From NCBI RefSeq assembly GCF_013410405.1, contig NZ_JACCFK010000001.1, positions 3,534,001 to 3,598,000 of the forward strand: a stretch of 64,000 nucleotides of DNA. The letters are read 5' to 3'. Under the pieces are notes generated by a model. The model had not been told where the DNA came from. It was given only the letters and a program-made list of their open reading frames with translations, and made no database searches. The position numbers and the translations under genes are program-made. This document shows positions 17,881-25,784 of this stretch, piece by piece (the first letter of the stretch is position 1; each line of letters starts with the position of its first letter). This DNA comes from Amycolatopsis endophytica (lineage in GTDB: Bacteria; Actinomycetota; Actinomycetes; Mycobacteriales; Pseudonocardiaceae).

Positions 17881-18815
17881 CCGCGACACTTCCCGATCTC
17901 GAACAGCACTTCGCGGACACCATCGAGCGGGACCAGCGGATCGAACCGCGGGACTGGGTGCCCGAGGGCTACCGCAAGACGATGATCCGGCAGATCGCGC
18001 AGCACGCGCACTCCGAGATCATCGGCATGCAGCCGGAAGGCAACTGGATCACACGTGCGCCGTCCTTGCGGCGCAAGGCGATCCTGCTCGCCAAGGTGCA
18101 GGACGAGGCCGGTCACGGGCTCTACCTGTACTCGGCGGCGGAAACGCTCGGCGGTGACCGCACGGACCTGACCGAGAAGCTGATTTCCGGGCGGCAGAAG
18201 TACTCGTCGATCTTCAATTACCCGACGCTGACCTTCGCCGACGTCGGGGCGATCGGCTGGCTGGTCGACGGCGCGGCGATCTGCAACCAGGTTCCGTTGT
18301 GCCGCAGCAGTTACGGGCCCTACGCGCGGGCGATGATCCGGATCTGCAAGGAGGAGTCGTTCCACCAGCGGCAGGGCTACGAGCTGCTGATGACGATGAT
18401 GAAGGGCACCCGGGCGCAACGCGACATGGTGCAGGACGCGGTGAACCGGACCTGGTGGCCGTCGCTGATGATGTTCGGACCGCCGGACGCCGATTCCGCC
18501 AACACGGCGCAGTCGATGGCGTGGAAGATCAAGCGGCACACCAACGACGAGCTGCGGCAGCGGTTCGTCGACATGAGCGTCCCGCAGGCCGAGGCGCTCG
18601 GCGTGACCCTGCCCGACCCGGAACTCAAGTGGAACCCCGAGCGCGGGCACTACGACTTCGGCCAGGTGGACTGGGACGAGATGAAGCAGGTCGTCGCGGG
18701 CAACGGGCCGTGCAACACCGAGCGGGTGGCCCGGCGGCGGCAGGCGCACGAGGACGGCGCGTGGGTCCGCGAAGCCGCGGCCGCGCACGCGCGCAAGATG
18801 GCGGAGGCGAAGTGA
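17877..18815 (+). CDS. paaA: 1,2-phenylacetyl-CoA epoxidase, catalytic subunit A
   Basis: A 312-residue diiron oxygenase subunit that inserts one oxygen atom into the aromatic ring of phenylacetyl-CoA. Iron ligands are evident in [28 protein letters not shown] and [14 protein letters not shown], the paired ExxH motifs of the ferritin-like fold. It overlaps paaZ upstream by four bases (ATGA) and paaB downstream by four (GTGA), so all epoxidase subunits are made in one coupled series. The length matches PaaA of other bacteria. Confidence 0.96.
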   Translation: MTATLPDLEQHFADTIERDQRIEPRDWVPEGYRKTMIRQIAQHAHSEIIGMQPEGNWITRAPSLRRKAILLAKVQDEAGHGLYLYSAAETLGGDRTDLTEKLISGRQKYSSIFNYPTLTFADVGAIGWLVDGAAICNQVPLCRSSYGPYARAMIRICKEESFHQRQGYELLMTMMKGTRAQRDMVQDAVNRTWWPSLMMFGPPDADSANTAQSMAWKIKRHTNDELRQRFVDMSVPQAEALGVTLPDPELKWNPERGHYDFGQVDWDEMKQVVAGNGPCNTERVARRRQAHEDGAWVREAAAAHARKMAEAK

Positions 18816-19099
18816 GCAAGAGCGAGTGGCCGTTGTACGAGGTGTTCGTGCGCGGCAAGCGGGGCCTCAACCACGTGCACGTCGGCTCGCTGCGCGCGGC
18901 CGACGACCAGATGGCCCTGCACAACGCCCGTGACCTGTACACGCGGCGCAACGAGGGCGTGAGCATCTGGGTGGTCAAGGCCGCCGACATCACCGCGTCC
19001 TCGCCGGACGAGAAGGACCCGTTCTTCGCGCCCTCGGGCGACAAGGTGTACCGGCACCCGACGTTCTACGACATCCCCGACAACGTTCCCCACATGTGA
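18812..19099 (+). CDS. paaB: 1,2-phenylacetyl-CoA epoxidase subunit B
   Basis: A 95-residue protein. The start GTG 18812 overlaps the paaA TGA. The sequence [41 protein letters not shown] and the [10 protein letters not shown] strand are diagnostic of PaaB, a small structural subunit that links PaaAC heterodimers in the epoxidase complex. It has no catalytic residues. The tail [14 protein letters not shown] is likewise conserved. Seven bases separate it from paaC. Confidence 0.94.
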   Translation: MSKSEWPLYEVFVRGKRGLNHVHVGSLRAADDQMALHNARDLYTRRNEGVSIWVVKAADITASSPDEKDPFFAPSGDKVYRHPTFYDIPDNVPHM

Positions 19100-19106
19100 G
19101 CCGATC

Positions 19107-19991
19107 ATGTCTTTCGACAACGCGTACGAAGCTTTGACCGACGCTCACGACGATTCGCGCTGGGCGTTCGGCACCGGGTTCGAGGATCCGCTGGCCGGGG
19201 TCGACACCTCGGTGCCGTCCGGTGTGGACGGTGACGAGCTGGCGCGGTACTGCCTGATGCTGGGCGATGACGCGCTGGTGTTCTCGCACCGGCTGCAGCA
19301 GTGGTGCACGCGAGCGCCGGAGCTGGAGGACGAGGTCGCGATCGCCAACATCGGCCTCGATCTGCTCGGTCAGGCGCGATTGTTGCTGGCCCGCGCTGGG
19401 AAAGCCGAGGGCACGGACCGCGGGGAGGACGACTACGCGTTCTTTCGCGAAGAGCACGAGTTCCGCAACGTCCGGCTCGCCGAGCTGGAACGCGGCGACT
19501 TCGGTCAGCTGATCGCGGTGCTGCTGGTGTTCTCGACCTGGCGGCTGGCGCTGTTCCAGCGGCTGCGGTCCTCAGTGGACCCGGTGCTGGCCGCGATCGC
19601 GGACAAGGGCGTCAAGGAACTGACCTACCACCGCGACTACGCCGCCCAGTGGGCCGTGCGGCTCGGCGACGGCACCGCGTTCTCGCATGAGCGGATGCAG
19701 GCCGGGCTGGATGGCATCTGGCCGTTCGTGGCCGAGCTGTTCGTGCCGCACGAGATCGAATCGCGGCTGGTCACGGCGGGTGTCGCGGTGGATCCGAGCG
19801 CGGTGCGCGAGGAGTTCGACGGCGTGCTGGAGCAGGTGTTCACCGCCGGAACCCTGACGCGGCCGGAGATCGCCGGGAAGGCCGGGGTGAACGGGCAGAC
19901 CGGGCGCGGCGGCAGGCACACCGAAGCCATGGGGTACCTGCTGGCCGAACTGCAAAGCGTTGCGCGCGCGCACCCGGAGGCGACGTGGTGA
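19107..19991 (+). CDS. paaC: 1,2-phenylacetyl-CoA epoxidase structural subunit C
   Basis: A 294-residue ferritin-like helical protein, the partner of PaaA. It contains YCLMLGDDALVFSHRLQQWCTRAPELEDEVAIANIGLDLLGQARLLL and EEHEFRNVRL, as in PaaC. Later YHRDYAAQWAVRLGDGT lies in the position where PaaA has metal ligands; PaaC usually cannot hold iron and acts structurally. The end GRGGRHTEAMGYLLAELQSVAR is a family signature. The stop overlaps the paaD start. Confidence 0.95.
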   Translation: MSFDNAYEALTDAHDDSRWAFGTGFEDPLAGVDTSVPSGVDGDELARYCLMLGDDALVFSHRLQQWCTRAPELEDEVAIANIGLDLLGQARLLLARAGKAEGTDRGEDDYAFFREEHEFRNVRLAELERGDFGQLIAVLLVFSTWRLALFQRLRSSVDPVLAAIADKGVKELTYHRDYAAQWAVRLGDGTAFSHERMQAGLDGIWPFVAELFVPHEIESRLVTAGVAVDPSAVREEFDGVLEQVFTAGTLTRPEIAGKAGVNGQTGRGGRHTEAMGYLLAELQSVARAHPEATW

Positions 19992-20476
19992 GCGCCCGAG
20001 CCGTCGCGGAAACCGTCCGCGATCCCGAGCTGCCGATGCTGACGCTGGCCGACCTCGGAGTGCTGCGTGAGGTGTCCGAATCCGACGGTGCGGTGACAGT
20101 GTCGATCACGCCCACCTACACCGGCTGCCCGGCGATGGACACCATGCGCGACGACCTGGTGCACGCGTTGCGGGGCGCCGGGTACCGGCGGGTCGAGGTC
20201 CGCACCGTGCTGCACCCCGCCTGGAGCACCGACTGGATCAGCGAGCGGGGCCGCCGGGCGCTGGCCGAAGCCGGGATCGCGCCGCCCGGCAGCGCGCCGC
20301 GGCAGGAGTCCGGGCCGATCCCGTTGACGCTGGGCCCGACGGTGCGGCGGGTGACCTGCCCGCGCTGCGGATCGGCGGACACCGAGCTGGTGTCGCGGTT
20401 CGGCGCCACTGCCTGCAAGTCGCTGCGGCGGTGCGCTTCCTGCGACGAACCCTTCGAGCACGTCAAGGAGATCTGA
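19988..20476 (+). CDS. paaD: Phenylacetate degradation protein D (MIP18/DUF59 plus zinc-ribbon)
   Basis: A 162-residue protein beginning at GTG 19988 within the paaC stop (GTGA); GTG 19985 would add one residue. The N-terminal DUF59 domain reads VRDPELPMLTLADLGVLREV with TPTYTGCPAMDTM, holding the conserved Cys. The C-terminus carries a four-cysteine ribbon, CPRCGSADTELVSRFGATACKSLRRCASC. PaaD probably helps assemble or insert the metal centre of the epoxidase. Its place between paaC and paaE is canonical. Confidence 0.93.
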   Translation: MSARAVAETVRDPELPMLTLADLGVLREVSESDGAVTVSITPTYTGCPAMDTMRDDLVHALRGAGYRRVEVRTVLHPAWSTDWISERGRRALAEAGIAPPGSAPRQESGPIPLTLGPTVRRVTCPRCGSADTELVSRFGATACKSLRRCASCDEPFEHVKEI

Positions 20477-20477
20477 G

Positions 20478-21560
20478 GTGACCGCGAGCACCAAATCCCG
20501 GCTGCGGGGCGACTTCCACACGCTCACCGTGGCCGAGGTGACGCCCCTGTGCGACGACGCCGTCGCGGTCACCTTCGCCGTGCCGGACGAGCTGGCCGAC
20601 TCGTACGCGTTCCGGGCCGGGCAGTCGCTGACGCTGCGCCGCACGATCGACGGGCGTGAGGAGCGCCGGTCGTACTCGATCTGCTCACCCGAGGGCAGCG
20701 CGCCCCGCATCGGCGTGCGCGAGGTGCCGGACGGGTTGTTCTCGTCGTGGCTCGTGCGGGACGTCCGGCCCGGTGACGAGATCGAGGTCGGGACCCCTGC
20801 CGGGAACTTCACGCCGGACCCGTCGGCGGCCGGGCACCACGTGCTGATCGCCGCGGGCTCCGGGATCACGCCGGTGCTGTCGATCGCGTCGACGGTCCTG
20901 CGCGACCCGGATGCGGCGGTCACCGTGCTCTACGGCAACCGCCGCACGGACACCGTGATGTTCGCCGACGAGCTGGCCGACCTCAAGGACCGTTACCCGG
21001 CGCGGCTCGAACTGGTGCACGTGCTGTCCCGCGAGCCGCGCGAGGCCGAGCTGTTCACCGGGCGGCTCGACGGCGACAAACTCACGGCGCTGCTGGCCCT
21101 GTTCCCGGACGTGTCCGCGATCGGGCACTGGTGGCTGTGCGGTCCGTTCGGGATGGTCACGGTCGCCCAGGAACGGCTGCGGGCCGCCGGGGTGACCGCC
21201 GAGCGGATCCACCAGGAGCTGTTCTATGTGGACGACGTGCCGCCGGAACCGGTGCGGCACGAGGAGAAGGCGCTCGACGGGGTCCTCAGCCAGGCGACGA
21301 TCGTCCTCGACGGACGGTCCACGACCCTCGCCGTGCCGCGTGACGCGCCGGTCCTCGACAGCGCCCAGAAGGCACGGCCGGACCTGCCGTTCGCGTGCAA
21401 GGGCGGCGTATGCGGCACCTGCCGCGCGAAGGTCACCAGCGGCAAGGTCGACATGCGGCGCAACTTCGCGCTGGAGGAGAGCGAGGTCGAACAGGGATTC
21501 GTGCTGACCTGTCAGTCGTTGCCGGTGTCGGACGAGCTCATGGTCGACTTCGACGTGTGA
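20478..21560 (+). CDS. paaE: 1,2-phenylacetyl-CoA epoxidase reductase subunit E
   Basis: A 360-residue reductase that passes electrons from NADPH to PaaA. It has an FAD domain with RRSYSICS, an NAD(P) domain with LIAAGSGITPVLSI and GNRRTDTVMFADEL, a CGPFGM motif, and a C-terminal plant-type ferredoxin with CKGGVCGTCRAKV and a later LTCQS cysteine for the 2Fe-2S cluster. The GTG start at 20478 is one base after paaD. It is the last gene of paaZABCDE, and its end overlaps a convergent small gene by 23 bp. Confidence 0.95.
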   Translation: MTASTKSRLRGDFHTLTVAEVTPLCDDAVAVTFAVPDELADSYAFRAGQSLTLRRTIDGREERRSYSICSPEGSAPRIGVREVPDGLFSSWLVRDVRPGDEIEVGTPAGNFTPDPSAAGHHVLIAAGSGITPVLSIASTVLRDPDAAVTVLYGNRRTDTVMFADELADLKDRYPARLELVHVLSREPREAELFTGRLDGDKLTALLALFPDVSAIGHWWLCGPFGMVTVAQERLRAAGVTAERIHQELFYVDDVPPEPVRHEEKALDGVLSQATIVLDGRSTTLAVPRDAPVLDSAQKARPDLPFACKGGVCGTCRAKVTSGKVDMRRNFALEESEVEQGFVLTCQSLPVSDELMVDFDV

Positions 21561-21756
21561 TCGGCATCGCCTTCGTCGCGGCGGCCAGTGAGCCGGCCGC
21601 GGCGAAGGCGAGCACGATCGCGAGCACGCCGGACAACCACACCGACATCGCGACGGCCAGGTACACCTGGACCGCCGCGGTCACCGCGAACACCGCCGTC
21701 AGGACGAGCCAGAGCGGACGGTCGGTGACCGGTGTCTTGGACTGTCCGAAACCCAC
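21538..21756 (-). CDS. Small two-helix membrane protein
   Basis: Seventy-two residues starting at GTG 21756, behind a GGGAGGGG site. Two hydrophobic helices (LWLVLTAVFAVTAAVQVYLAVA and VLAIVLAFAAAGSLAAA) are separated by a short SVWLSG loop, with a basic C-terminus. I recognise no family and infer only a membrane location. Its last 23 bases overlap the end of paaE on the other strand, so the two transcripts could form antisense pairs. Confidence 0.65.
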   Translation of the reverse strand: MGFGQSKTPVTDRPLWLVLTAVFAVTAAVQVYLAVAMSVWLSGVLAIVLAFAAAGSLAAATKAMPITRRSRP

Positions 21757-21924
21757 TGCGAAACCCCTCCCGCGTACTTCGGATACCCCTGGTATCGCCT
21801 TCGGAGTCCCGCGGGTTACCGCCGGATGGATTCCGTGAGCTTGTCAACATTTGCCAGTTGGCATTCGTGACGCCGTTCACCCGGCCGGGCGGAGTGGTTC
21901 ACCCGGCTCGTGCAGAATCATGCC

Positions 21925-23223
21925 GTGACTGTCACCGCCGAAGCATCGCCGGGTGCGCGCAAAGCCGTGCTGAGCTGGGCGTTGTGGGACTGGGGAGCGT
22001 CCGCGTTCAGCGCCGTCATCCTCACCTTCGTCTTCACCGTCTACCTCACCGACGGTGTCGCTTCCGACACGGAAAGCGGATCGCAAGCGCTTGGCGTCGC
22101 GTTGACGATCGCGGGTGTCGCGGTCGCGTTGCTGGCGCCGGTCACCGGACAGCGCAGTGACGTCGGCGGCAGGCGGAAGCTGTGGCTCGGCGTGCACAGC
22201 GCGATCGCGATCGTCTGCACGGCGGGACTCTTCTTCGTCAAGGACGAGCCCTCCTACCTGCTCGCCGGACTGGTCCTGCTCGCGGTCGGCAGCGTGTTCT
22301 TCGAGTTCGCCGAGGTCAACTACAACGCGATGCTCGTGCAGGTGTCGACGCCGAAGACGATGGGCCGCGTGTCCGGGTTCGGCTGGGGCATGGGCTACTT
22401 CGGCAGCGTCATCGCGCTGGCGATCGTGTTGTTCGCGTTCGTGCAGCCCGACGTCGGCCTGTTCGGGGTGACTGGCGAGGGCGGACTGAACATCCGCGCG
22501 GTGGCGTTGTTCGTGGCGGTGTGGTTCGCCGTGTTCGCGCTCCCGGTGCTGCTGTTCGTGCCGGAGAATCCGCCGGTAAGGCAGCGGGAGAAGTCCAGCT
22601 TCTTCAGCGGCTACGCCGTGCTGGCCCGCAGGCTGGTGACCTTGTGGCGCACCGACCGGCGGACGCTGTGGTTCCTCGCCGCGAGCGCCCTCTACCGCGA
22701 CGGGCTGACCGCGATCTTCACCTTCGGCGGCGTGGTCGCGGCCGGGACGTTCGGGTTCAGCCAGACCGAGGTGGTGCTGTTCGCCATCGCGGCGAACGTG
22801 ACGGCCGGGATCGGCGCGGTGAGCGGCGGACGCCTCGACGACAAGCTGGGCCCGAAAACGGTGATCGTGACGTCGCTGGCCGCGCTGGTGGTGATCGGGG
22901 TGGCGTTGTGCGCGCTGCCCGGCAAGGCGACGTTCTGGGTGTGCGGGCTGTGCCTGTCGGTGTTCCTGGGGCCGGCGCAGGCGGCGAGCCGTACCTTCCT
23001 GGCGCGGATCGTCGAACCGGAACGTGAGGGCGAGGCGTTCGGCCTGTACGCCACGACGGGCCGCGCGGTCAGCTTCCTGGGGCCGCTGGCGTTCAGCGGG
23101 TTCATCGCGATCTTCGACAGCCAGCGCGCGGGCATGGCCGGGATCGTGCTGATCCTGGCCGCCGGGCTGGCCGCGATCCTGCCGGTCAAGGCGCCGGAGC
23201 GCTCGGCCGGGCATGATGGATGA
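21925..23223 (+). CDS. MFS transporter, UMF1/Atg22-like
   Basis: About 432 residues with 12 hydrophobic segments. The opening SWALWDWGASAFSAVILTFVFTVYL and the helix-4 region FFEFAEVNYNAMLVQVSTPKTMGRVSGFGWGMGYFGS are the UMF1-family signatures, related to vacuolar Atg22 amino-acid effluxers. GGRLDDKLGPK is the repeated MFS loop. The substrate is unknown, with amino acids a family-based guess. I prefer GTG 21925 (V-TVTAEASPG); GTG 21910 would add five residues. The stop overlaps the next gene as ATGA. Confidence 0.85.
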   Translation: MTVTAEASPGARKAVLSWALWDWGASAFSAVILTFVFTVYLTDGVASDTESGSQALGVALTIAGVAVALLAPVTGQRSDVGGRRKLWLGVHSAIAIVCTAGLFFVKDEPSYLLAGLVLLAVGSVFFEFAEVNYNAMLVQVSTPKTMGRVSGFGWGMGYFGSVIALAIVLFAFVQPDVGLFGVTGEGGLNIRAVALFVAVWFAVFALPVLLFVPENPPVRQREKSSFFSGYAVLARRLVTLWRTDRRTLWFLAASALYRDGLTAIFTFGGVVAAGTFGFSQTEVVLFAIAANVTAGIGAVSGGRLDDKLGPKTVIVTSLAALVVIGVALCALPGKATFWVCGLCLSVFLGPAQAASRTFLARIVEPEREGEAFGLYATTGRAVSFLGPLAFSGFIAIFDSQRAGMAGIVLILAAGLAAILPVKAPERSAGHDG

Positions 23224-23591
23224 CCATGGAGTCCACGCGCGTGGACCGCTGGCTGTGGGCGGTCCGGCTGACGAAGACCCGCTCCGACGCGGCGGCCGTG
23301 TGCCGGGGCGGGCACGTCCGGGTCAACGACCGGCCCGCGAAGCCCGCGACGAGCGTCCACCCCGGTGACACGGTCCGGGCCCGGGTGCACGACCGGACGC
23401 GGATCGTCGAGGTGGTGCGGGTGATCCAGAAACGGGTCGGCGCCGCCGACGCCGCGACGTGCTACATCGACCGGACGCCGGCGCCACCCCCGGAAGCCGC
23501 GGTCCCGGTCGCCCGGCGCGAGCGCGGAGCGGGCCGGCCGACGAAACGGGACCGGCGCATGCTGGACCGGCTGCGCGAGCAGGGCTGGTGA
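23220..23591 (+). CDS. S4-domain RNA-binding protein (Hsp15/HslR-like)
   Basis: A 123-residue protein. The S4 fold occupies residues 6-60: RVDRWLWAVRLTKTRSDAAAVCRGGHVRVNDRPAKPATSVHPGDTVRA, the hallmark of ribosome-rescue Hsp15 proteins. The basic tail (RRERGAGRPTKRDRRMLDRL) is also typical. Hsp15 binds stalled 50S subunits carrying peptidyl-tRNA. Start ATG 23220 overlaps the upstream transporter stop; ATG 23226 is equally possible. Confidence 0.9.
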   Translation: MTMESTRVDRWLWAVRLTKTRSDAAAVCRGGHVRVNDRPAKPATSVHPGDTVRARVHDRTRIVEVVRVIQKRVGAADAATCYIDRTPAPPPEAAVPVARRERGAGRPTKRDRRMLDRLREQGW

Positions 23592-23612
23592 CCGTCCGGA
23601 GTGGAACGCGGG

Positions 23613-24011
23613 TCAGGACCGGGCCTCGCGCCACTCGCGGACGATGTGCTCCACGTCGAACGGAGCGAGGTTCAGCGGCGGGCCGGGTGGGGGACGGCGG
23701 ATAGCGGCCACGATCTCGGCGTTGATGTCGTCCAGGATGCGCCGCACCTCGGTTTCGGTGGCGGCTTCGGCGGCCGCCGCGCGCGCCTCGGTGGCCTTCT
23801 TGCGCAGGGCCAGCGACGGCGGCAGGTACCTGACGTTCTCGCGCGCCAGCTTGTCCCGCAACCAGGCGTTGTCGTCATGCGGCTTCTGCAGCCACTTCAG
23901 TGGTTTCCCCGCGCCGGGCAGGTTCTCGAACTCGCCGCGTTCGGCCGCCTCGCGGATCTGCTTGTCGACCCAGGTTTCGAAGCTCACGCCAGTGGGCTTG
24001 CGCTCGGTCAC
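23613..24011 (-). CDS. DUF1992 (DnaJ-homologue C28-like) protein
   Basis: A 132-residue protein. GTG 24011 sits 6 bp behind a GGAGGAGGT site, so the longer frame to 24047 is rejected. The core FETWVDKQIREAAERGEFENLPGAGKPL is the conserved DUF1992 motif, followed by WLRDKLARENVRYLPPSLALRKK. The domain is also found in eukaryotic DNAJC28, without a J domain in bacteria. The biochemical role is unknown. It converges with the S4 gene, and its start region faces the thioesterase gene. Confidence 0.88.
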   Translation of the reverse strand: MTERKPTGVSFETWVDKQIREAAERGEFENLPGAGKPLKWLQKPHDDNAWLRDKLARENVRYLPPSLALRKKATEARAAAAEAATETEVRRILDDINAEIVAAIRRPPPGPPLNLAPFDVEHIVREWREARS

Positions 24012-24085
24012 GGCGGACCTCCTCCCGCTGTGATACCTGTCTACCACCGCCTGCTCCCGGGCACTTCCTGTACTACCGTGCGGTA

Positions 24086-24889
24086 ATGCACGCCGTCACG
24101 GACGAACCGGTGGACGAGCCCACGCTGGCCGACCTGCTCGACCTCGAAGAGATCGACCGCGACCTCTACCGCGCCAACGTGGTCTTCGACGACCCCCTCC
24201 CGCTCTACGGCGGCCAGGTCGCCGCGCAGGCGCTCGCGGCCGCCGGCCGGACCGTCCCCGAGGAACGGCTGCCGCACTCACTGCACGGCTACTTCCTCCG
24301 CCCGGGCGACGCGACGCGGCCGACGATCTTCCACGTCGACCGCGACCGCGACGGCGGTTCCTACTCCGCCCGCCGGGTCGTCGCCGTGCAGAACGGCGAG
24401 GTCATCTTCAACATGTCGGCCTCCTTCCACCGGCGGGAGGAGGGCGTGGACCGCGAGGCCCACCCCGAGCGCCCCGAGGGCGACCCGGAGGCGTTGCCGC
24501 GCGGAGGCATGCCGCGACTGTTCTCGATGGAGGGCAGCCTGCCCGAGCAGCCCTACCCGGGTGGTGAGTGGCCGACGCGGTTCTGGGGGCGCTGCACACT
24601 GAAACTGCCCGACGACCCGCTGACGCACGCCTGCGTGCTGACCTACCTGTCGGACATCTCCTCCGGCGTCGCCGCCTTCGGCACCGAGGACGCCGGATCC
24701 GGGTCGAGCCTCGACCACGCCGTGTGGTTCCACCGCACCGGGCGCCTGGACGAGTGGGTGCAGCTGGACCTGGTGCCGCAGACGGTCGCGGGCGGCCGTG
24801 GCTGGTACACCGGCACGCTGCGGACGCGCGACGGGATGCTGCTCGCGAGCATCGCTCAGGAATGCCTGTTCCGGAACCGGAGGCGGTGA
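24086..24889 (+). CDS. tesB: Acyl-CoA thioesterase II
   Basis: A 267-residue double-hotdog thioesterase. It shows LYRANVVFDDPLPLYGGQVAAQALAAAGRTV, LHGYFLRPGD, DGGSYSARRVVAVQNGEVIFNMSASFHR, LTYLSDIS and SLDHAVWFHR, the usual TesB active-site regions including the catalytic Asp of YLSD and the Thr/Gln pair. It releases free fatty acids from a broad range of acyl-CoAs. There is no clear ribosome-binding site ahead of ATG 24086, so the mRNA may be leaderless. It is divergent from the DUF1992 gene. Confidence 0.92.
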   Translation: MHAVTDEPVDEPTLADLLDLEEIDRDLYRANVVFDDPLPLYGGQVAAQALAAAGRTVPEERLPHSLHGYFLRPGDATRPTIFHVDRDRDGGSYSARRVVAVQNGEVIFNMSASFHRREEGVDREAHPERPEGDPEALPRGGMPRLFSMEGSLPEQPYPGGEWPTRFWGRCTLKLPDDPLTHACVLTYLSDISSGVAAFGTEDAGSGSSLDHAVWFHRTGRLDEWVQLDLVPQTVAGGRGWYTGTLRTRDGMLLASIAQECLFRNRRR

Positions 24890-24933
24890 CCAGAGTCCGG
24901 CCCCGGCTGCCCGCCCGGAAGCGCCCCCCATGC

Positions 24934-24957
24934 GGCATTGATGGCGTCTGACGCTAC
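24934..24957. repeat. Intergenic palindromic repeat family A, copy 2 (right arm eroded)
   Basis: The left arm GGCATTGATGGCGTC (24934-24948), one central base, and GACGCTAC (24950-24957) match the copy at 234-264, including the CGGCATTG flank. The outer half of the right arm is replaced by unrelated sequence. It lies directly after the tesB stop. Two copies 24 kb apart in the same kind of place, just after a gene, suggest a dispersed element. Confidence 0.65.
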
Positions 24958-24963
24958 GGCGCG

Positions 24964-25137
24964 TCAGGAGGGGGAGAAGTGGTCGTCGTCCTCCTGGTGG
25001 GGCGGGTGTTCGGTCGGGGCACCCTCCTGCTCGGCCTGTTCGGCCGGCCTGGTGAGCTTGGCGTCGCGTGCGGCTTCCTTCGCCTCGGCGAGAGCCTGCT
25101 TCGATTCGGCCAGCGGATCGTTCCTGTCGTCCGGCAC
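24964..25137 (-). CDS. Small acidic hypothetical protein
   Basis: A 57-residue protein beginning at GTG 25137, behind GGGAGG. The sequence PDDRNDPLAESKQALAEAKEAARDAKL forms a charged amphipathic helix, possibly a coiled coil, followed by a disordered E/P/H-rich tail. There are no membrane segments and I recognise no family. The good ribosome-binding site and biased codon use argue for a real gene. Confidence 0.55.
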   Translation of the reverse strand: MPDDRNDPLAESKQALAEAKEAARDAKLTRPAEQAEQEGAPTEHPPHQEDDDHFSPS

Positions 25138-25275
25138 GGGGGCCTCCCTTCGCTGCGGTCCGGTCCCGGCTACCACTTCCCGCGAGGGGCAAACCCGTTC
25201 CGCGGCGGCCGTGGGCGCTCGATGGGGCCGGGCGGCGTTGTGCCGTGAGCGGGTCGCCGGAGACGGTCAGCTTCG

Positions 25276-25608
25276 TCAGCCGCGCGGGGCGTACATGATC
25301 ACCGCGACACCCGCGAGGCAGATGAGGGCGCCGATGACGTCGAACCGGTCGGGCCGGTAGCCGTCCGCGACCATGCCCCAGGCCAGCGACCCGGCGACGA
25401 ACACGCCCCCGTACGCGGCGAGGATGCGCCCGAAGTTCGCGTCCGGCTGCAGGGTGGCGACGAACCCGTACAGCCCGAGCGCGATCACCCCGGCGCCGAT
25501 CCAGATCCACCCGCGGTGCTCACGGACCCCCTGCCAGACGAGCCACGCCCCACCGATCTCGGCGATCGCCGCCAGCACGAACAGCCCGATCGAACGCAGA
25601 ACCAGCAC
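25276..25608 (-). CDS. YnfA-family membrane protein
   Basis: A 110-residue, four-helix integral membrane protein of the UPF0060/YnfA family. [61 protein letters not shown] and [23 protein letters not shown] are near-diagnostic. The fold resembles small multidrug resistance proteins, and transport function is not established. The start is GTG 25608. The next 176 bp, before the pyruvate oxidase gene end, hold nothing recognisable. Confidence 0.92.
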   Translation of the reverse strand: MLVLRSIGLFVLAAIAEIGGAWLVWQGVREHRGWIWIGAGVIALGLYGFVATLQPDANFGRILAAYGGVFVAGSLAWGMVADGYRPDRFDVIGALICLAGVAVIMYAPRG

Positions 25609-25784
25609 GGCCCGACCCTACGTTGGTCCGGGGCCGGAGGGGGTGTCGTGGGTGGAGTGGGGCGGGGCTGCGTTGCCCTGATCCTGCGGTGGCCGGGGCC
25701 AGTCGACTTCCGTGAACCCAGGCGCGGACGCGGTGCAGTGGAGCGAGGCGAGGCACCCGTGCCGTGACCGTGGGGCCGGGCGGG

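Noticed and set aside
15784..17889. A 701-codon open frame antisense to paaZ
   Set aside because: It is a typical high-GC shadow of paaZ, full of Arg, His, Gly and Val without any family motif; paaZ itself has complete catalytic motifs.
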